Below are positions 60,947 to 64,000 of a stretch of 64,000 nucleotides of DNA, one piece after another. The position numbers were made by a program, and so were the translations under genes. Source of the stretch: JAADHU01 sp964446495 (lineage in GTDB: Bacteria; Pseudomonadota; Gammaproteobacteria; Steroidobacterales; Woeseiaceae); contig CAYUOY010000001.1 in NCBI GenBank assembly GCA_964446495.1, forward strand, positions 1 through 64,000, in the 5' to 3' direction. The notes under the pieces were generated by a model that did no database searches, had not been told where the DNA came from, and was given only the letters and a program-made list of their open reading frames with translations. Position 1 is the first letter of the stretch. Every line of letters starts with the position of its first letter.

Positions 60947-61486
60947 TTAACGCGCACATTGGTAGGCCTTGCCGCGGGTATTCTTGCGGGCAACGCGGGG
61001 CCTACCGGTATAACTGATCACAACGGCCCGTGATTCTGCCCGGTTGCTACGATCGCATATCGTCAGCGTGCCGTTGGTTGCGCGCAAATGCGTGGAACGA
61101 AACGAGAACGCCGCCCTGTTTGACCGAATTTGTGCTGTGGCGCCGACCTTGTGATGGCTAATAAGTGTTTCACTGTCATTCCGCAAGGCCAACCCGGTAC
61201 GCCCCCTGTTGACGAATACGATCCAGCCTTGCGACCAATCCCCCTCCGGGTCGCAGTAGCGAGCGTCAGCGCTCGGACAGATGGTGACGACGCGCCGCCG
61301 TACAATAGATTCCTGACGGGCCCTGTGAACCGCGTGAAAGAGGGCGGTAGACTCGACGAGGAGGCGTTTATCGGCGGCGAGATGACCGAAAGAGGGCACG
61401 CCCAGGCCGAGAATAATGGCTGCGAGCCCCAGTGTCATGATCAATTCATAAAGGCTGTAGCCCATCTGCCGGTACCGTTGATTCAT
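60947..61486 (-). CDS. FimT/GspH-type minor pilin (copy A, first gene of the operon)
   Basis: 179 residues from ATG 61486, with AGGGAGG upstream. Prepilin motif G|YSLYELIMTLGLAAIILGLGVPSFG, then VHRARQESIVRRRVVTICPS and a basic C-terminal third. Same family as the gene at 60256 but more divergent and more basic. Divergent from the Fur-family gene. Confidence 0.85.
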   Translation of the reverse strand: MNQRYRQMGYSLYELIMTLGLAAIILGLGVPSFGHLAADKRLLVESTALFHAVHRARQESIVRRRVVTICPSADARYCDPEGDWSQGWIVFVNRGRTGLALRNDSETLISHHKVGATAQIRSNRAAFSFRSTHLRATNGTLTICDRSNRAESRAVVISYTGRPRVARKNTRGKAYQCAR

Positions 61487-61587
61487 CGCGAACCTCCCTG
61501 TCCAAGAAGGTGAGGTTACTGCAGAGAGGAAACCCGGCAGCGTATAGAAACAGGGGAAAACGAGGCATTTTGCTGACCATCGGGCCA

Positions 61588-61612
61588 AATGAGAACGATT
61601 TTCGCTTATACT
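61588..61612 (+). promoter_or_regulatory. candidate Fur-type box and -10 element upstream of the Fur-family gene
   Basis: AATGAGAACGATTTTCGCTT at 61588-61607 resembles the gammaproteobacterial Fur box (AATGAGAAT-ATTCTCATT), imperfect in the right half. TATACT at 61607-61612 would be the -10 of the fur-like gene, so binding would block it. Autoregulation is inferred. It also lies upstream of the pilin operon on the other strand. Confidence 0.45.
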
Positions 61613-61644
61613 GCCAGATTGGACTCAATCTAAAGGATCTGCCG

Positions 61645-62052
61645 ATGTCTCGATCGGACATTCAGGCCCGAATGGACAAATTCGGAATCGCAGCAACGCC
61701 ACAACGGCTTGAAGTTGCAGGCGTTCTCCTGGAGAAACCACAGCATTTGGCCGCGGACCAGATCCTCGCCACGCTACGGAAAAATGGCAGCCGGGTATCC
61801 AAAGCCACGGTTTACAACACCCTGCATCTGTTTGCTGAAAAAGGGTTGGTGCGGGCGCTGAACGTGGATCCAAGCCGCACCTTTTATGATTCTACGACCC
61901 ACCCGCACCACCATTTTTACCATGTAGGCATGCGTGAACTGAGTGACATTCCCGATGAGCAGATTCGAATCCTTGATCTGCCGCCGTTGCCGAAGGGCAC
62001 GGAATTGGAGAATGTCGAAGTCCTCGTGAAAATTCGCGACAGACAGATCTAG
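61645..62052 (+). CDS. Irr-like Fur-family transcriptional regulator
   Basis: 135 residues from ATG 61645 (AAAGGAT upstream); the frame is open to 61510 without support. The DNA-binding half has TPQRLEVAGVLLEKPQHLAADQI and SKATVYNTLHLFAEKGLVRAL. The C-terminal half has THPHHHFYHVG, like the triple-histidine region of Irr, and lacks the CxxC zinc pairs of classical Fur and Zur. It probably responds to iron or haem status. Candidate box upstream suggests self-control. Confidence 0.88.
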   Translation: MSRSDIQARMDKFGIAATPQRLEVAGVLLEKPQHLAADQILATLRKNGSRVSKATVYNTLHLFAEKGLVRALNVDPSRTFYDSTTHPHHHFYHVGMRELSDIPDEQIRILDLPPLPKGTELENVEVLVKIRDRQI

Positions 62053-62186
62053 CAGCCTGTTGAAAAAACCTGTCTTTCGGCAGACCGCAGAGGAATTTGG
62101 CCGCCGCGCTGGTGGTCAAGAGTTGGCAGCGCTATACTCTCGCGCCGCCAGTTGTCGCGATCGCGATTCGCTGAAAATTCTTTTTA

Positions 62187-62262
62187 GCCGGTATAGCTCA
62201 GTTGGTAGAGCGCCACATTCGTAATGTGGAAGTCAGGTGTTCGAATCACCTTACCGGCACCA
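62187..62262 (+). tRNA. tRNA-Thr (CGT anticodon)
   Basis: 76 nt with encoded CCA: acceptor GCCGGTA/TACCGGC, D arm with AGTTGGTA, anticodon stem-loop CCACA-TTCGTAA-TGTGG (anticodon CGT), T arm AGGTG-TTCGAAT-CACCT. Reads ACG. Confidence 0.97.
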
Positions 62263-62299
62263 TTTCCTCTATAAAAGCAGTCGAAAGGCAAAGCATCAT

Positions 62300-63313
62300 T
62301 CAGCCGATTTCATCGATTTTTTCGAGCCACCGGGTCTTGCTGGCATCATCCAGAAAGCTGGCGCCAAAGCCGTTCCTGAGCAATTGTATGACCTGTTCAC
62401 GACTCGGCCGCAACGCCTCAATGATCGCCGCAAAATTCCGATTCAAATATCCACCGAAATAAGCCGGGTCATCCGAATTAATTGTGACCACTAAACCTTG
62501 ATCGAGTAACTCCAGCAAAGGGTGCTGGTGCATGGACTCATAGAGACACAAGCGTATATTCGAAAGTGGGCAGACGGTCAGTGGAATCTGTGCGCGGGCA
62601 ATCTCGGCCAGCAAATCAGCGTCTTCCGTAATGCGTACTCCATGATCGATTCGGGATACCTGTAATTGCTCCACGGCCTGGCGAATATAGTCAGGCGGGC
62701 CCTCTTCTCCGGCATGTGCCACAGTCTTCAGTCCGGCATCACGCGCCCTTTCGAATACCTCGCCAAAGAGGCGGGGCGGAAAATCACGTTCGGCAGAATC
62801 AAGTCCCACGCCATCGATGCGATCCAGCCAGGGCTCGGCCAGGCGCCAGGTTGACAAGGCATCGTCAGCCGACAAATGGCGGAGATAACACATGATGAGG
62901 CGGCTGCTGATATTCAGTTTAGTTTTCGCCTCTGACAATGCTCCGTGAATTCCGTCGATGACCACTTTGAATGGAATACCACGGCAGGTATGACTTTGGG
63001 GGTCGAAGAAGATCTCTGTGTGGACGATATTCTCTGCATTGCATTGCTTAAGATAGGCCCAGGTCAAGTCGAAAAAATCCTGTTCCGTTTGCAGAACCTC
63101 GGTTGCCTGATAATACAAATCGAGAAACGATTGCAGGTCCTTGAACGCGTACAGCGCTTTGAGTTCCTCTGTCGAGGTGAAGGGCAGGTCGATCCGATTG
63201 CGTCGCGCCATTTGCATGACCATCTCTGGCTCCAGGCTGCCTTCTATGTGCAGGTGCAGCTCGGCTTTCGGCAGGCGCCTTACGAGGTCAGTCAGTTCGG
63301 TCGAGTTGTTCAT
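62300..63313 (-). CDS. adenosine/adenine deaminase family enzyme (PA0148-like)
   Basis: 337 residues from ATG 63313; ATG 63322 is an alternative. Zinc amidohydrolase with PKAELHLHIEGSL, HAGEEGPPDYI, RIDHGVR and INSDDPAYFGG, the catalytic set of adenosine-type deaminases. The middle segment (QDFFDLTWAYL, VHTEIFFDPQSHTCRGIPF) is closer to the bacterial group that I recall as adenine deaminase (P. aeruginosa PA0148) than to E. coli Add. The product, hypoxanthine or inosine, would feed purine salvage. Convergent with tRNA-Thr. Confidence 0.88.
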   Translation of the reverse strand: MNNSTELTDLVRRLPKAELHLHIEGSLEPEMVMQMARRNRIDLPFTSTEELKALYAFKDLQSFLDLYYQATEVLQTEQDFFDLTWAYLKQCNAENIVHTEIFFDPQSHTCRGIPFKVVIDGIHGALSEAKTKLNISSRLIMCYLRHLSADDALSTWRLAEPWLDRIDGVGLDSAERDFPPRLFGEVFERARDAGLKTVAHAGEEGPPDYIRQAVEQLQVSRIDHGVRITEDADLLAEIARAQIPLTVCPLSNIRLCLYESMHQHPLLELLDQGLVVTINSDDPAYFGGYLNRNFAAIIEALRPSREQVIQLLRNGFGASFLDDASKTRWLEKIDEIG

Positions 63314-63383
63314 GGATGGCATGCTAGCAGACTGTGGCGAATGAATTGTGGGTGACGAGATCACCACGGTGCAGAAGGGAAAA

Positions 63384-63407
63384 ACCCCGCACCTTTCGGT
63401 GCGGGGT
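63384..63407 (-). terminator. intrinsic terminator downstream of the partial gene at the right edge
   Basis: ACCCCGCACC-TTTC-GGTGCGGGGT is a perfect 10-bp stem; read on the minus strand it is followed by a T-run (63379-63383). It lies about 75 bases after the stop of the gene at 63482, in the correct direction. Confidence 0.85.
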
Positions 63408-63481
63408 CGGGCTCTGTATCGCTGCAGTTTCGGAGCACATGACCGCGCCAGTAAAGAGCGGGATGTACCGGCAGCTGCTGT

Positions 63482-64000
63482 CTAGGGCTCCAGCAAAAAG
63501 ACACCGATCTTGTACGCCGAGAAGGTGTTGCTGGCGGCATCGTATTGGCCGCGGGCGAACATTGACCGTGCCCTTGAACCGGCGCCGAGTTCATTTGACA
63601 CCGCCGTGACGAAGTCATCGAAATCAGCGTAAAGCTGCAGGCTGTCGGTCGTCTTGACGATGAACAATTTGCGTCCGGTCTCTCGTGGCGTAATCAAGGT
63701 GCTGGAATCGAGTTCAGCCAGATCGATCAGGACCGGACCGCTCTTGATGTGATGACGTTGGTCGATGTCCGGATTCTGGTTGTCGAGCAACATTCCTTCA
63801 CCGTCGAGCGATAGGTATGGTGCCGCCGTACCGGCCGCGCCCCAGCCGACACCGAGCACGCTGCGTACCTGTGTAAAGTCGACCAGCGTCCGGCCTGCGA
63901 AGTCCGGTGGCGCGTTGCCAAAGGCATTGGGAAAACCGAAGACGACAACCGGCTTGCCACTGGCCTGGAACGGCATCATCAGGTTCCCGGTGGATACTTC
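63482..64000 (-). CDS. C-terminal part of an unidentified protein (5' end beyond the window)
   Basis: The frame is open from base 64000 to the stop at 63482, 172 residues. An in-frame ATG at 63979 exists, but the open frame continues to the edge, so the protein is probably longer. Beta-rich sequence with GSVLGVGWGAAG-like and DLAELDSSTLITPRET segments, ending in RGQYDAASNTFSAYKIGVFLLEP, which faintly recalls DUF5666-type OB-fold repeats. No cysteine and no membrane segment. Function unknown. Confidence 0.6.
   Translation of the reverse strand, partial: EVSTGNLMMPFQASGKPVVVFGFPNAFGNAPPDFAGRTLVDFTQVRSVLGVGWGAAGTAAPYLSLDGEGMLLDNQNPDIDQRHHIKSGPVLIDLAELDSSTLITPRETGRKLFIVKTTDSLQLYADFDDFVTAVSNELGAGSRARSMFARGQYDAASNTFSAYKIGVFLLEP

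Overview
The window reads as chromosome of a sulfur-oxidising gammaproteobacterium. A reverse-type dissimilatory sulfite reductase operon occupies the left end on the minus strand (dsrABEFHCMK, then dsrL, which runs off the edge). dsrEFH and dsrL mark the oxidative form of the pathway. The right half carries a housekeeping block whose order (ispB, rplU, rpmA, obgE, rpsT, murJ, ribF, lspA, then convergent minor pilins and pilY1/pilE) I recall from Pseudomonas and its relatives. Together these fit a marine thiotrophic gammaproteobacterium (Chromatiales- or Woeseiales-like); the genus cannot be fixed from the sequence.

Layout. 1-8065 (-): dsr operon. 8264-12703 (+): divergent accessory sulfur arm with a 2-oxoglutarate dioxygenase-like protein, two small proteins, siroheme synthase CysG, an AhpD-like/Rieske fusion, and the sulfur carriers DsrE2 and TusA. 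12874-16321: reductive-dehalogenase/QueG-like protein, an amidohydrolase remnant, a membrane protein and a NYN-LOTUS RNase-like protein. 16631-21778: TauD-family dioxygenase, malic enzyme MaeB, galK/galT debris and a divergent pair of paralogous phosphoribosyltransferases. 22674-29245 (-): one apparent operon with a TctCBA tripartite importer, a PLP C-S lyase, a thiol dioxygenase and a four-domain rhodanese. 29531-43021: PLP ammonia-lyase, pdxH, a giant AsmA protein, MipA/OmpV and SYLF proteins, an atypical histidine kinase, an AraC regulator and a fatty-acid desaturase. 43135-50136: tRNA-Pro and the conserved housekeeping block. 50205-61486 (-): type IV minor pilin operon with two tandem pilY1 genes. 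61645-64000: Irr-like Fur regulator, tRNA-Thr, adenine/adenosine deaminase and a partial unknown gene.

How the genes work together. DsrEFH, DsrC, DsrE2 and TusA are sulfur carriers that feed DsrAB. CysG makes the siroheme that DsrAB needs. DsrMK and DsrL couple the reaction to the membrane and to NAD(P)H. The 22.7-29.2 kb cluster looks like a separate organosulfur route: import of a carboxylate, C-S cleavage, thiol oxidation and sulfur transfer. I judge it the best candidate for an undescribed system. Other notable points are the tandem pilY1 modules each with a small secreted partner, a RibF lacking the flavokinase motif, a kinase with Asn at the H-box position, and loss of ileS and fkpB/ispH from an otherwise conserved gene order. 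I found no CRISPR array, insertion sequence or rRNA.
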